Assembly (NCBI RefSeq): GCF_963678635.1
Contig: NC_087064.1
Coordinates: 47,415,346-47,479,345, forward strand
Direction of reading: 5' to 3'
Length of the DNA: 64,000 nucleotides
Source of the DNA: Symsagittifera roscoffensis
Taxonomy: Eukaryota > Xenacoelomorpha > Acoela > Convolutidae
In this document: positions 1-11,600 of the stretch, piece after piece
How the letters are laid out: every line of letters starts with the position of its first letter
How positions within the stretch are numbered: position 1 is the stretch's first letter
Notes under the pieces: model-generated
The model's database searches: none
The model's input: only the letters and a program-made list of their open reading frames with translations
What the model was told of the DNA's origin: nothing
Made by a program: the position numbers and the translations under genes

Positions 1-3000
1 GCTATTGGTCTCAAGACTGTCTTCCCATTCCATTCTTGTTCCTGATGGAGAATTCCTGAAATCGCAACTACCGATGCATCCGTGTCCAGCACGTACATCC
101 CCTTCTCAGTCGGCATACCTAGTACTGGTGCCTCGCATAGCTCTTTCTTTATCCTCTTGAATGACTCTTCTGCTGCGTTGTTCCATGTGAACTTTTTGCC
201 CTTGTGCCTCATCAATTGTTGCATCGGGTACACCTTGTCCGCGTAGCCTTTTATGAACTCTCTGTAGTAGTTAGCGAAGCCCAGGAAGCTCATCAACTGG
301 TGTTCCGTCTTCGATGACTTCCAGGTTAGGACTGCTTCCACGGCGTCTGGATCAGGTCTGATGCCGTGCTTGTCTACCATCCTGTCCAAGTATTTTATTG
401 TCAAAGTCCTTGAGTATCCATCAAAGTCCTTGAGTATCTCGCACTTTGATGGTTTACACTTTAGCCCCGATCTTTTCATGCACGCGAATACCTCGTCAAG
501 TCTCTCAATGTGGTCTTCTAGTGTTGGCGTTGCTATTACCACGTCATCCACGTAGCACATTACCAGATTGCCTTACTTCTTTGTCACGCCTATCAGCGCG
601 TGTGCCATCAATCGCTGAAACGTGGCTGTGGCATTGCAAAGTCCAAACGGCATCCGTTTCCACTGAAACAGACCCAACTCGCATGCAAACCCTGTCTTGT
701 CCCTGTCCTGCTTCCGTAGTGGTACCTGCCAAAAGGCCGAGCCTAAATCAAGAGTCGTAAAAAATTTTGCATCACCTAACTGCGAGAGGCTCTCATCAAT
801 CCTAGGTATGGGATAGGCATCCTTCACCGTGACGGAGTTCAGGTATCGAAAGTCACAACAAAACCTCAACTGGTCGCCTTTATTTTTGGCCATCACTACT
901 CCACACGCCCACGGTGACTTGGATGGTTCTATCATGTCATACTCTAGTAACGTTTCGATCTCTTTTCTACACGCCTCCGATTTGTGCGGGGTCATGCGCC
1001 TCGCCCCCTCCCTGTGCGGTACCGCGTTCTCCTCAAGTTCTATTTCATGCTCAACGAAATTACAACACCCGATATCCGCTTTGAGCTTCGAAAAAACTTC
1101 TTCGTTCCGCTCTAGTACGTCCTTGATGGCTTCGAGCTGTTCGTCCGTCAGTTTGCCCCTCAAGTGTTCAATCTCCGGGAGAACCGGTTTATCAATTTGC
1201 ATTTCATCTAGTGTGGGCCGCTCTGGAAAGTTCGAACAGCTCGACAGTCCATCGTCCGTCTCTGACTTAAGTGATTTAACAAGACCTGATGAATATTTTT
1301 TTTCTTGTAATCGTCTAAGGATACAAATTTTGTCCCTATGATCGGGACAATCAACGACTTCATTCTGTTTTGAGTTTTCAGTCATCTCATATCGGGTTTT
1401 AACCGGTAAAGCATATCCCAGTTTCCTCCCTCTCTGTATCGTGATCGGTATATCAAGGGTATTCAACAAGACACTGACGCAGAGGCCGCTCTTCGTTATC
1501 GAGAAGGATCTTCCTAAAACAGCAGCACTTTGACTATTAGGATTCGGAACTATACACACTTGCTTATTGTCACTTAATTCATTGTAATTTTTCATCCGCA
1601 AGCCTACGATTGCCGCTTCATTCGCCTTTAGCCTCACCCTCCTATTCAAGAACACCGGTGCTTTGCTTTCATTTGCCATTATTAAATTTACCGGTTTGAT
1701 TGCGTACCTCCTATCCGGGTTCCGTATCCTGAACATTGCGTTGTTTAGATCAATCGCTACATCAAAGTTCCTGATGAAGTCTCTGCCTAAAATAAATTGG
1801 TCAGACTCATCTAGGTTTTCTACTACAAGAAAACTCATCCACAGGTTACGTTCCCCCAGATTGAGCGCTATTATCGGCGTTCTGCCCAACACGCGCAGGG
1901 CCCCTTTTTTCGCAGCCGATAACCGTATTCTCGAATCTATCAAGTCATCTTTGTTGAAGCCCATTCGTTCCCAAGTTTCGATTGGTATGACCGCTCCCGT
2001 ATCAAGTAACCCACGTAACTGAGTCTTCTTGCCACTTATGTCTAGCACGTGCCCTGTCACATCTGCCTCTGTTCCGATGTGCATCGCATCTTCTTCAAGC
2101 ATGGCGCAGTGTCCAATCGATCTCACCTTTAACTCTTCCTTCCCTACGTAGATTTGCCCAATTAGGTCTTCATCACATGTTATCATTGTTTTGGTATAGA
2201 TGTTGATTCCATCTATATTTAACATCATCTCATGTGGACCATAAGCTTCTGTGTAGCTGTTATCAACACGTACCGACTTGCTACCCCCTCGCGTGAGTAG
2301 TGCTCTCAATGCTCTAGAAGTCGATTGTGGGCTTATTAAACTCAAGTAATCTGCGTACACATCAATGTGCATTATTGTCTGGTCGCTCGGTTCGCTCAAG
2401 TTTCTGGTTACCTCGTGGCCGCCCACTGTGATTATCGACATTATTCTAGCCCCCATTTTTGATATGCCGAATGGTTTTCCTGTCACCATCTTTACAGTGT
2501 TACAATTTCCAGTCTTTTTCGAGCCCGATACAGCCTCTGGTGCTGGCTTCGATCCAGTTAATGCTTCGTTGAAATTCTGCTTTTCGATCTCCTGCTTTAG
2601 TCGTTGTTCTATTTTTTTCGCTGCCAGATCCTGCTTCACTTTGTTGATGGCCTCCGCTGCCGCCTTCTCGTAATCTATTTCTGGGGCTTTCTTCGCCGTG
2701 GCCTCTGCTGCACTACCACATTGTGTTACAGTTTTCATTGATTTCGTTGGTAGCTCTACATTTGGTCCCACAAGTTTCTTCGTCTCAAATTCACCTTGTC
2801 TGTTTCTCTGGTTCTGCACCGCTGCTAGCGCCAACTTGTGTTTCGGATGACTCTGATTCTTGACCGCTTCCCAAAACAACGGACAGTCCATCCTGAAGTG
2901 CCCTTCTTGGTTGCAGAAGAAGCATCTTGCTCCTATTTTGGTGATCAAGCCGCTATAGAACTCGTGTTCTTCCATCTGACTCATATCTTCCTCATCAGGT

Positions 3001-4961
3001 GCATATCCCAAACTCTTCATGCCCTGTTTGTATGTCGTGCAATCCGCCACATGATGATCAACTGACCGGCAGTTAGCACACGACCTGCGTTTGTCCATGT
3101 CATCTCTGGGCTTGTACCATGGCGACCTCTGTGGCTGACTCCCCCCTTGGGTGTTCCTGTTGTCTGAGTACGAGTATTTCTTGGGTTTCATCAGCATGCA
3201 TTCTCTTGACTTCTGCCTCATCTCTTCTGGAGTTGGCGCATTATCTTTCGACAATGTGTAATACGTTGCTAACATCGTTCTCAAGTCATCACTCTTTACC
3301 CCATCAATGAACTTTGAGGCTATGCTGAAGTTTCTTCTATTGGTAGTTTCTTCTGGGTCACTCCTTCTTCTCAAGCTCTCGAGATCATCTAGGAACCTGT
3401 CTATCGATTCGTCATCTCTCTGTCTCCTTTTTTCAAATCGCATCATCGCTTGATGACCCTTCATGCCTGAGCCGAATCTATTCAACAGTATTTCAAAGAT
3501 TTTGTCGCGTTCTTCTTCTTTCTTCGCAACCACGCATTTTAATGCCGTGCCTTCTAAATTGCTGAGTATGGCTGTGCATGCTTGTCTTTCATCGTTCAAG
3601 TTGTCCTGTTCTAGGTGTATTCTCATCACTTCCACCCAAGTATCAATGCATCCATCAGAGTCATCTTTGAATTCTTTTGGCTTTTTGAATGTTTTTCTGG
3701 ATTTTCCCTCTCTTCTATCATTCGAGTCAGTGTTCCTCGTGGCGAAGGCCTCTAGAGTTCTATTCATCATCTCCCAAGTGCTTGCCCATGTCATTGCATC
3801 CGGACCTGCGTTGCTGTTAGCTGTTGAGTCCCCCGGACCAGTCGTTGTACTTGACGTTCCATTCTTCATGATTGTTTTAGCAGTTGTTGGTGCTATGCTC
3901 ACCGTATCCCAGGTTAAGGGCAACGGTGTCGATTGCCGTTTGTTCCTTTGTGGTTCCACAAAGTCAACTCTGGTGCCTTGCGTGCGATCCGCTGCCGGTC
4001 TTTCTTGTGAGGTAGAATTTCTCAAGATTGCATCCAATTTCGCCTGTATTGCACACGAACTTTCGGCCTGATTTTTGCTCATTGTGTCCATTCTCTTTTC
4101 CAGGCTACCTAATTGGCTGTTGACATCATCATATCGGTTTTTCAACTGTTGCATATCTTTTTTGATGTTCCTATCTCGTTCTTCATTGGTGGCTTCTACC
4201 TTATCTGTCATCTCCTTGAGTCTCTCGTCTGTTGCCTTAGCCAGGTTGAAATAACTATCCAGATACTCGTGTTTGTTGCATCTTAATTCTTTTCTTATCA
4301 CTTCTCTGTCCTCTTCGCTGTGCTTCAGTTTTTTGTCGATCTGATTCAGTTTTGCCATCAAGTCACCTAGCTCAAGAGTAGCCTCTTCATGGTCAGCCGT
4401 CGGTCTGTCTTTGGCCGTAGCTTCTGCTTTAGTTTGTTCCTCTCTTGGATTTGCTTCTGTCGTCTTCGTGCTCACTGTCCCAAATGTTCGCGCTCTTTCA
4501 GCTTTTGGTTCTTCAGTCATGTTTTCTTTCGTTTTTATTCCGACCATCATCGCCAACTTTTCTTGAAGAGATGTCTTTTTTACTTGAGAGTCTTCTTTCA
4601 CCGTTTCTTCGGTGTTGCCTATTGCATCTTCCACATTGTCTATTGGTGAGAACTCTATGGGTTTCGGGTTTGGTTCTTCTGCATTGGGCATTGGAGTTGA
4701 CTCCGTCGCCATTTTCCTTGTTTCATCCACACTTTGATCAGGTGTCTCTAGATCAATCTCGATGGTGGGTTCTACTCGTTCCCCTTCCGTACCCTCTTTT
4801 GCTCTGTTCTCCGTTGTACTCCTTGTGCTGACCATATTAACTGAAAAGCTCTTCTTTGTTATCTTCGGACCCATCGATGTTGTTTTGCGTAGCGACGAAT
4901 TATACTTTGTCTTTGCTTCGGTAGATCTTTTTTCAGCTACCGGTACCCTGCTCCGCCTCAT
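1..4961 (-). pseudogene. Gag-Pol reading frame of the Ty3/gypsy element, interrupted by an in-frame stop
   Basis: The frame opens with an ATG at 4961 and reads 1462 codons to a TAA at 573-575. The same frame then continues open to the window edge, so Gag and Pol share one frame. Seen in order: a charged, low-complexity N-terminus; a likely coiled coil at about residues 195-320; a retrotransposon Gag domain at about 425-600; CCHC knuckles at 628-641 and 680-693; an aspartic protease with DTGA at 987-990 and ILGRDF downstream; and a reverse transcriptase from about 1310 with FTTLDLGSAF and MPFGLCNA. Beyond the stop, YVDD lies at 543-554 and an RNase H start (VLDTDAS) near 75-100. A 20-bp tandem duplication at 401-440 adds residues just after the YVDD block. 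The stop falls six codons before YVDD, so this copy should not make active Pol unless the stop is read through or is a sequencing error. Confidence 0.9.
401..440. repeat. 20-bp tandem duplication inside the reverse-transcriptase region
   Basis: Two adjacent 20-bp units (401-420 and 421-440) share their first 18 bases, starting tcaaagtccttgagtatc. Because 20 is not a multiple of three, the second copy is translated in a different frame from the first, yet the downstream frame into the RNase H region remains open. Either a compensating indel exists nearby or the duplication is fixed in this lineage. Confidence 0.85.
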
Positions 4962-5249
4962 TATTTACAATTGTTATTATTTACAGTATTATTATCTACA
5001 AAATTTCTACTCTAAGGTTAAAACTCTAAGTAAAAAGAAATTGACAATTCGCTAAAAACAATCTTTCTTAAACTCTTGAAAACTTTTATGTGTTAGGTTA
5101 GGATAGGGAATGTGTTGTTATAATTGGTTACTTCAACCTAACTTAGTACTCTTGTAGTACCCCCTTTCTAATACTGTTCCAAGACTTTCTCTCTACCGTC
5201 CCAAGACTATTCAGTGTTGTCCCAGTACTTCTTATTGGTATCCTCAGAC

Positions 5250-5905
5250 CAATGTCCCAAGACCAACGTCCCTAGACCAACGTCCCAAGACCAACGTCCC
5301 AAGACCAAAGTTCCAAGACCAACGTCCCAAGACCAACGTCCCAAGACCAATGGCCCAAGACCAACGTCCCAAGACTAACGTCCCAAGACCAATGGCCCAA
5401 GACTAATGTCCCAAGACTAACGTCCCAAGACCAATGGCCAAAGACTAACGTCCCAAGACTAACGTCCCAAGACCAATGGCCCAAGACTAACGTCCCAAGA
5501 CCAACGTCCCAAGACCAATGGCCCAAGACCAACGTCCCAAGACCAACGTCCCAAGACCAATGGCCCAAGACCAACGTCCCAAGACTAACGTCCCAAGACC
5601 AATGGCCCAAGACTAATGTCCCAAGACAAATGGCCCAAGACTAATGTCCCAAGACCAACGTCCCAAGACTAACGTCCCAAGACCAATGGCCCAAGACTAA
5701 CGTCCCAAGACTAACGTCCCAAGACCAATGGCCCAAGACTGTTTCGTACCAAGACTGCTCTGGTCCAAGATTGTTTCGTACCAAGACTGCTCTGGTCCAA
5801 GACTGCCAAGGCTGCACTGTCCCAAGACTGTGTTGCCCTAAGACTGTCCCCAGACTGCAATGTCCCAAGACTTCTTCGGTACTGTCCCAAGACTCGTCAC
5901 TGAGT
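5250..5905. repeat. 14-bp minisatellite array
   Basis: About 45 head-to-tail copies of a 14-bp unit, cccaagaccaatgg alternating with cccaagactaacgt, with scattered C/T and deletion variants. Degenerate single units extend left to about 5170 and right past 5880. Long apparent reading frames here (repeating LGHWSWDV on the minus strand) are only translations of the repeat. The array lies 5' of the Gag start of the gypsy element, probably in its leader. Confidence 0.93.
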
Positions 5906-6770
5906 GTCTGGATATCGGATCTCTTTCTTCTTCGTTGTAGGGACTTCTTGGTTCACTGTACCTTGTACCAACACTCAAGCTCTAGTGAAAATTTTCCCAA
6001 AAACCCTCTCTTGATGGCCAAATGCTGACCCCCCCTTTTTAGTTACCTCTTTTTCAATGTTCCCAGCAATTGAAAGCCAAAACTTGTGCGCAGGTATCTT
6101 GTGATCACCTGTTTGTATAAAAACCAATCGCAAATCTTCACCAAAATGCAACAATATATAAAAAAATTTTAAACCAGAAAAATAATAAAACAGAGAAATC
6201 AGCCCACTTAAAATTCAAAGGAGACAACTGTCGACCTTCTATCGAAAAAAATGTCTGGTACCTAATTGCCACGCGTTTTCCTCCCCCCACTAGCGATCTT
6301 ATGGGGTATCACAAAAACTGTCTATATCCGTTCCCCCCTACCAATCCAACCAGCGTACCAATCTTAACTCGAGTTAAATTTTGGATATCCACCTATTATA
6401 ACCAAAGCGTGTTGATGGCTAATGTAACTAAATCAACGATGTCGATTAATTAGTTACTCCTTTTCCCCCCTTTTTACAATTTACAACCGCCAACCTCTAA
6501 CCTAACCAGCCCCCCTACTAACCTCCCCCCTCTTTAGCCCCCCTCTTAAGCCGAAAAATCCCTTAAGCGCCGGGTGCTAAACCTCTCGAGAGAAAACCGT
6601 AGACCTGTTTCCAGGCCTGCTTGAGTAAAAACTGCCTCAAAACAATGGGACTCCGCTTATCCAATTTTACACTTATTTCCTGTAATGTAATGTGGATTCT
6701 AACGATACCCGTTGCTCGTCCTCTTGCAGTGGTCCTGTGCTGGTTGTCTCTGTTCTGCACTTGACAGCAG
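5906..6770. other. C-rich leader-like DNA with no gene seen
   Basis: Plus-strand C-tracts (several runs of 6-7 C near 6029, 6283 and 6463-6545) alternate with AT-rich stretches. No reading frame has a recognisable domain. It probably belongs to the untranslated 5' part of the minus-strand retroelement, but no motif proves that. Confidence 0.4.
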
Positions 6771-6977
6771 AACCACTTTCCCACTCGACTGGTCACCTCT
6801 TCCAATCAAGTCTCCTAGTGGTCCGTTTCGATCCTTGTGAACCACTTTCCCACTCGACTGGTCACCCTTTCCAGTCAAGTCTCCTAGTGATCTGGTTCGA
6901 TCCTTGTGAACCACTTTCCCACTCGACTGGTCACCTTTTCCAGTCAAGTCTCCTAGTGGTCCGGTTGGGTCGCAATC
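6771..6977. repeat. 69-bp unit repeated three times
   Basis: Units begin at 6771, 6840 and 6909 with aaccactttcccactcgact and are roughly 90% alike. Because 69 is divisible by three, all frames stay periodic, and short frames appear on both strands (for example GDQSSGKVV on the minus strand). This is a repeat-driven pattern; I see no reason to call a protein. Confidence 0.93.
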
Positions 6978-7435
6978 AATCTGAAAACCCTTAACAACGC
7001 CCCCCACTCGGGCACCTTGCTGAAATCACTGGTTTAAATTGCTAGATTGATCGAAACGATCGGTCTTATAAAACAGTATGTGTATACTATTTAATTAATA
7101 CAAAGGTTTGATCCAACTAATTTGGTATCAAAGTCACTGTCTTTTTTCGTTTTATGGTTTTTGTTCCTTTTTGTATTCTTTTTTGCTCGTGTTTTTGTCC
7201 CCCTAGTTGCCCCCCTTTACTCGGTTAGCTAAGTCTCGTTCGGAGAGCGTACCAGGAAGTTTTCTTGAGTTTTCTTAAAAAGCTATCACGGTACAACCGG
7301 AAGGTTTACACGTTCCCGCTGAACCGTACCACCGGTACTCTAGAATGGGCATGTAGCCCGGAGCTGTGTCAAGTGGGTTCGACTCCGTAGTCATGATGTC
7401 GTAAAAACACCCAGGAGCGCCATAAAAACACTATG
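6978..7435. other. Non-coding spacer with a box B-like motif
   Basis: Mixed sequence without a supported gene. A perfect match to the pol III box B consensus, GGTTCGACTCC, lies near 7377, but no convincing box A stands at the usual distance upstream. On the plus strand near 7123, ttggtatcaaagtcactg resembles a retroelement primer binding site; no adjoining LTR end can be proven. Confidence 0.3.
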
Positions 7436-8452
7436 TAACATTCGTCTACTGCAGTCACACATGAGGCTTAAGAAAAATAGGCCCTATAACCATTGGCTCA
7501 AGAGTCAGGGACACTATCTCTTGTGTTTTTCTACCTCAAATCAGTCGGAGCCAATTCGGTTCGTTTGTGACATGAGACTACGACCCGTTACAGTTTAAAG
7601 GCTACTACTAAAATATCCCCCACTCTAGAATTTGGAACGTCCCCATACTTAGGTCTCTAGATACCCAAAATACATGAACGCCGTTAAAAACAGGGTCGGA
7701 ACAATCCGTTTAGTTACTTTTTATTGGACAGTGGAACTTTGATCCATTTCAGATGGATCAACCTAAAACTCGCCTTATCTCAACATAACTATCATAGAAT
7801 ACACTCGAGAAATTTAAATTGAGAACTCACATGTCGATGCGCTTGAGTATGAGGAGTAATTAAAAGATGAGCAGCTCGAGAATCAAATAATATAACTAAA
7901 TAAGTTTGATTCTAATTAGTTTTAACAACAGAAGTAAGTTCTGTCTCAAGAATCAAAGTTTCTGCATGAACCATCGGGACACTTGAGTTGTCCTCTCTTC
8001 CATTGAATGTTCACTCTGTTCCGTTCGAATAATCGTCCTTTCTCAAGTCTGTGTTCTATTCTCCTGTTTTCGGGATAAGACAGCGGGATAAGACAGCTCT
8101 ACTCTCTTATTATTTCGTATCGAGAAATTGCGAATAGCAATTTCCTGCCTTTTTCTTGAGTAGTTTCCCGCAATTGTTAATTCGGTCGTTCTGATTTTTC
8201 ACTTTTTGTTTTCAGTTGGTTCGAGAAAACTGAGCATGACAGGCTCCATTCGAAATTTTTAAAATTAAAACTTCACTCCAAAATTACGTGTTTCTCAAGG
8301 TCAAACCAGACATGACCGACTGGCACATGAACCGAATTGGCTCCGACCGTTTTGAGGTAGAAAAACACAAGAGATAGTGTCCCTGACTCCTGAGCCAATG
8401 GTCATAGGGCCTATTTTTCTTAAGCCTCATATGTGACCGAAGTAGACGAATG
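7436..8452. repeat. Long inverted repeat, arms about 135 bp, spacer about 740 bp
   Basis: The segment 7436-7575 matches the reverse complement of 8318-8452 at about 90%. The outer end of both arms reads TGTAACATTCGTCTACT, facing inward. The spacer 7576-8317 has no reading frame of interest. The arms could be terminal inverted repeats of a foldback element, or two opposed LTR fragments (TGTAACA is a common LTR start). No clear target-site duplication is visible outside the arms. It ends 230 bp before the dehydrogenase start codon. Confidence 0.85.
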
Positions 8453-8681
8453 TTACACTTTTCGTCTCCTAATTATTGCGATTAATTGCCATCTTCAATT
8501 AATTGATTTTGTGGATTGTGAAATTTGTAAAAGTAACCTGATTTTGACTTACACTTGCTTTTTGGAGTTTTTTTTCAAAGTGCAAGTCAAATGTTTTTAT
8601 TTTTGTTCCAATTGAAATTTTTGCAGTATAACTTATTGTATTCAACTTTCAGTTGGGAGGAATTGGTTTTCAAGGGAGGAA

Positions 8682-11600
8682 ATGGAGGGATTGGTTTTCG
8701 TGGGAGGAAAGCTGGGAGCTGAGCTGAAGCAGCGGCCCATCCCGAAAATTGTAAAACCAGACGATGTTTTGGTCAGAATAAAAGGTGCCGGAATATGCGG
8801 AACAGACATAGGGGTCATCAATGGAAAGTTTCCGATACCGGAAAATACCATTATAGGCCATGAAGCTGCAGGACTGGTAGAAAAAATAGGTTTGTATTTG
8901 TTCACTATTTGATATCTTTAAATTTTTTCAAAAACAATTATTACCCGTGTGATAAGCTAGGGTTTTGCAATCGGGTACTAGACTTTTTTCCTGTAAATAA
9001 CTTCAGGCACAGGGGATCTTCACTTCTAGAGGATATTCATTTCTAGAGGATATTCATTTCTAGAGGATATTCACTTCTAGAGGATCTTCACGTGATCATT
9101 TTCTTGAAAATTCAATTAAAAGTACTATCAATTAAGTAGTAATTAGTTCCAGCCTATTTCAGGTCGCAATTATCTTTTCAAAACAATTTTTCATTCGCGG
9201 TTTTCGTCCTAGTTTCTGTCGGCTCATTTTGCGTTTAAATATGTTAAACATTTCAAATCAATCTTTCTATTATATATTTAAATGCGGGCTTTACTATCTC
9301 GCCATGTTTAAGCTTTTTCAACGTATTATTTTTGCATGTTTAACAAAAGAGTTTTTGCACGTTTAAGCTATATCGTATATTGCAATAGTTAAGATTTTTT
9401 TAGATTTTCCAGTTTGATTTTAGCGGTTATTTCACCGAGTTTAAAATTTGGCCTCCAATTTTGAATGCCCAAATACTTTTAGTAAACTAGATAAGACGAT
9501 TTTTTCAAAAATTTTCAGAAAACTAAAATTACAAAATAATATATAAAACTTGAAGTTCCCAACCCTGTAGTTCGGTACTGTCAGAGTACTATCAAGGACT
9601 GCGAATCTTGCCTCCAAATATGACTGCTCAAATACTTGTAGTTTTCGAGATATGACGTTTTTTGTGTTTTTTTTCAAAAATTTTTAGAAAAATTAAATTA
9701 AATATTTTTATAAAATTTGAAATTTCCAACCCTGTAGTTGGGTGCTGTCAGGGTACTCTCAGGAGTTACAATACTTGTCACATGCGACTGTTTGAATGTG
9801 ACTGCTCAAATACTTTTAGTTTCCGAGATGTGATGTTTTTTTTTTTTTTTTTCAAAGTTTCTCAAAGAACTTATCTACAAAGAAATTCACAAAATTTGAC
9901 ACTACCAACTTGATGAAGACACAAACTTATTGTCAGCGTATTAGGGTGCTCTCAGGGATTCTCAGTGATTGCAAATCTGGCCTCCAATTTCTCCAGAGGC
10001 CCATTAAGTTTTCGAGATGACGTTTTTATGGTTTTTTCAAAATGGGAATTAAAAATTTTTGAAATTACCAACCCTGTAATTGGGTGCTGTCAGAGTACGC
10101 TAAAAGTTTTCAGATGTTATTTTCAATATATATGGTTTTTCATGAGTTGTGGAAAAATTTCGAAGCACCGGAGGTGTGTTAAACGCTAGTTCTGTTTTGA
10201 TTTCCGATAGAAGACTTGTTTTCACACAGTAGACTTGCTTTCACGCAGTGCGGCGGATGAATTTGTTTTGAATCTGAAAAACGAACGTTTTAGGGCAACT
10301 GCTATTCAAAATACATCATTAAAAAAATGCATAGCTCTTTTATTGAAAATAGGTTATATATTTCAAAAAAAAATGTAACGATTGTATATTTAAAGGAATA
10401 GCTTTGTGAGATGTAGTAGGAATGATCAAGTGATATAAAGAGTTTAAATGCTGCAAGTGCACTAGTGAAATCAGGGTCAAAAACGGTACCCGCCGTCTTG
10501 TAAAACGTTCTGCTGCCTCTCAGGCATGTTATCGAGGATTTAACTAGCAAAAATGACAGTTTGCATCTGATCGTCGAGATTGTTTTTGACTATTCTGATG
10601 ACTTTTGTTCTGATAAGAGTAGGCAAGTCTCTTCAAAATTAAGTCACTTTTACATCCTTGGCTTTCTGTTGATCCGAAAATAAGTGGGGTTACAACTCCA
10701 TGCTCGATTTCCATAACATTGTAGCATTTTTTCTTTTCGTTTTCCTGCTCTTTGACTTAAGTTGATGAAAACATGTAAATGACGGGACTCATAAACCCTT
10801 AGGAAGCGTGACTTTCCAGAAGCCTCAACTACTACTACTACAGCCTCCGCTTTTTTCCTTTGATGGCTAGGTGCGTTGGGATAAAAAAAAACTCGCATCG
10901 AAGAATGCACACTGGCCATTTTGACTTCAAAAGTTTCGAGCGCTGATATCGAGTCGAGCATTTTCAGAGGAGTTTGCGGGTCTGTGAGCCAGGTGTTCAG
11001 TTATCAGTGGCTGAAGAGAGACGTTGGCAAAATCGACGATGACTTGCAGCCCCAAATTTCAATGTACCTGGAAAGGCTTGACTCGCCGCTTCCTTGACAA
11101 TAGCAGATTCTACTTTTAATTGTTCATATTTTGAATTTCTCTTTGACCGAAAAGTAGTGCGAGTGTTTGCTGCAAGGCTGTCTGGGATTATCTCCTGCTG
11201 CAGCAGGATAACTGATTTCAGGTGGTCGCTCTGTTGCGAGAAGTGAGTTTTGAAATTGAATCTCAGCATCGATAACCGGGTTTGATATAATGTCGCGTGA
11301 CTTCACGGATGAATGCCTACCCTCTTTGACCAGCTGGGACCTTGAATAAATTCTTTTTCCATGTGATGCGCCGAAGATCTGTTTTTTGAAGTCTTCAAAC
11401 TTTGAACGGGCCGTCTGCTGGCGTCGGAGTCTCTCGGAGATGTATTTCGATACGGTCTTCAGATATCTTCAGCCGATCCATGGCCTGTTTTAGTCCGCAC
11501 GATTGGTCTTCTTCCGCATGCCCTCGTTTTCCGGCTATCAGATCGCTCCTCCGCGCTGGAAACAACCACCCCCCCCCCCCCCCCGGTGCTGTGCTCAGTT

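Larger units (their letters stand above)
1..5060 (-). mobile_element. Ty3/gypsy LTR retrotransposon, 5' portion, cut by the window edge
   Basis: On the minus strand the domains come in the order Gag, two CCHC zinc knuckles, aspartic protease, reverse transcriptase, start of RNase H. This is the Ty3/gypsy order as far as it can be seen; integrase would lie outside the left edge. The element points away from the dehydrogenase gene that starts at 8682. I could not place its 5' LTR or primer binding site. The C-rich, repeat-bearing DNA from about 5060 to 8452 may be its leader and LTR, and a terminus reading TGTAACATTCG on the minus strand at about 8452 would suit an LTR start, but this is inference. 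Confidence 0.88.

Noticed and set aside
829-4831. Several plus-strand frames of 60-200 codons
   Set aside because: They are antisense shadows of the gag-pol frame, which has clear zinc-knuckle, protease and reverse-transcriptase motifs.
5272-5868. Long minus-strand frames rich in LGHWSWDV repeats
   Set aside because: They are direct translations of the 14-bp minisatellite, open in several frames at once, with no start context or domain.
5250-5905. A CRISPR-like array
   Set aside because: The units are 14 bp and contiguous with no unique spacers, and the genome is eukaryotic.
6692-7007. Frames of about 100 codons on both strands
   Set aside because: They exist because the 69-bp unit keeps phase; similar frames on both strands and no known family argue against a gene.
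7123-7140. A primer binding site on the plus strand (ttggtatcaaagtcactg)
   Set aside because: There is no adjoining LTR end and no plus-strand retroelement nearby; the only element here runs on the minus strand.
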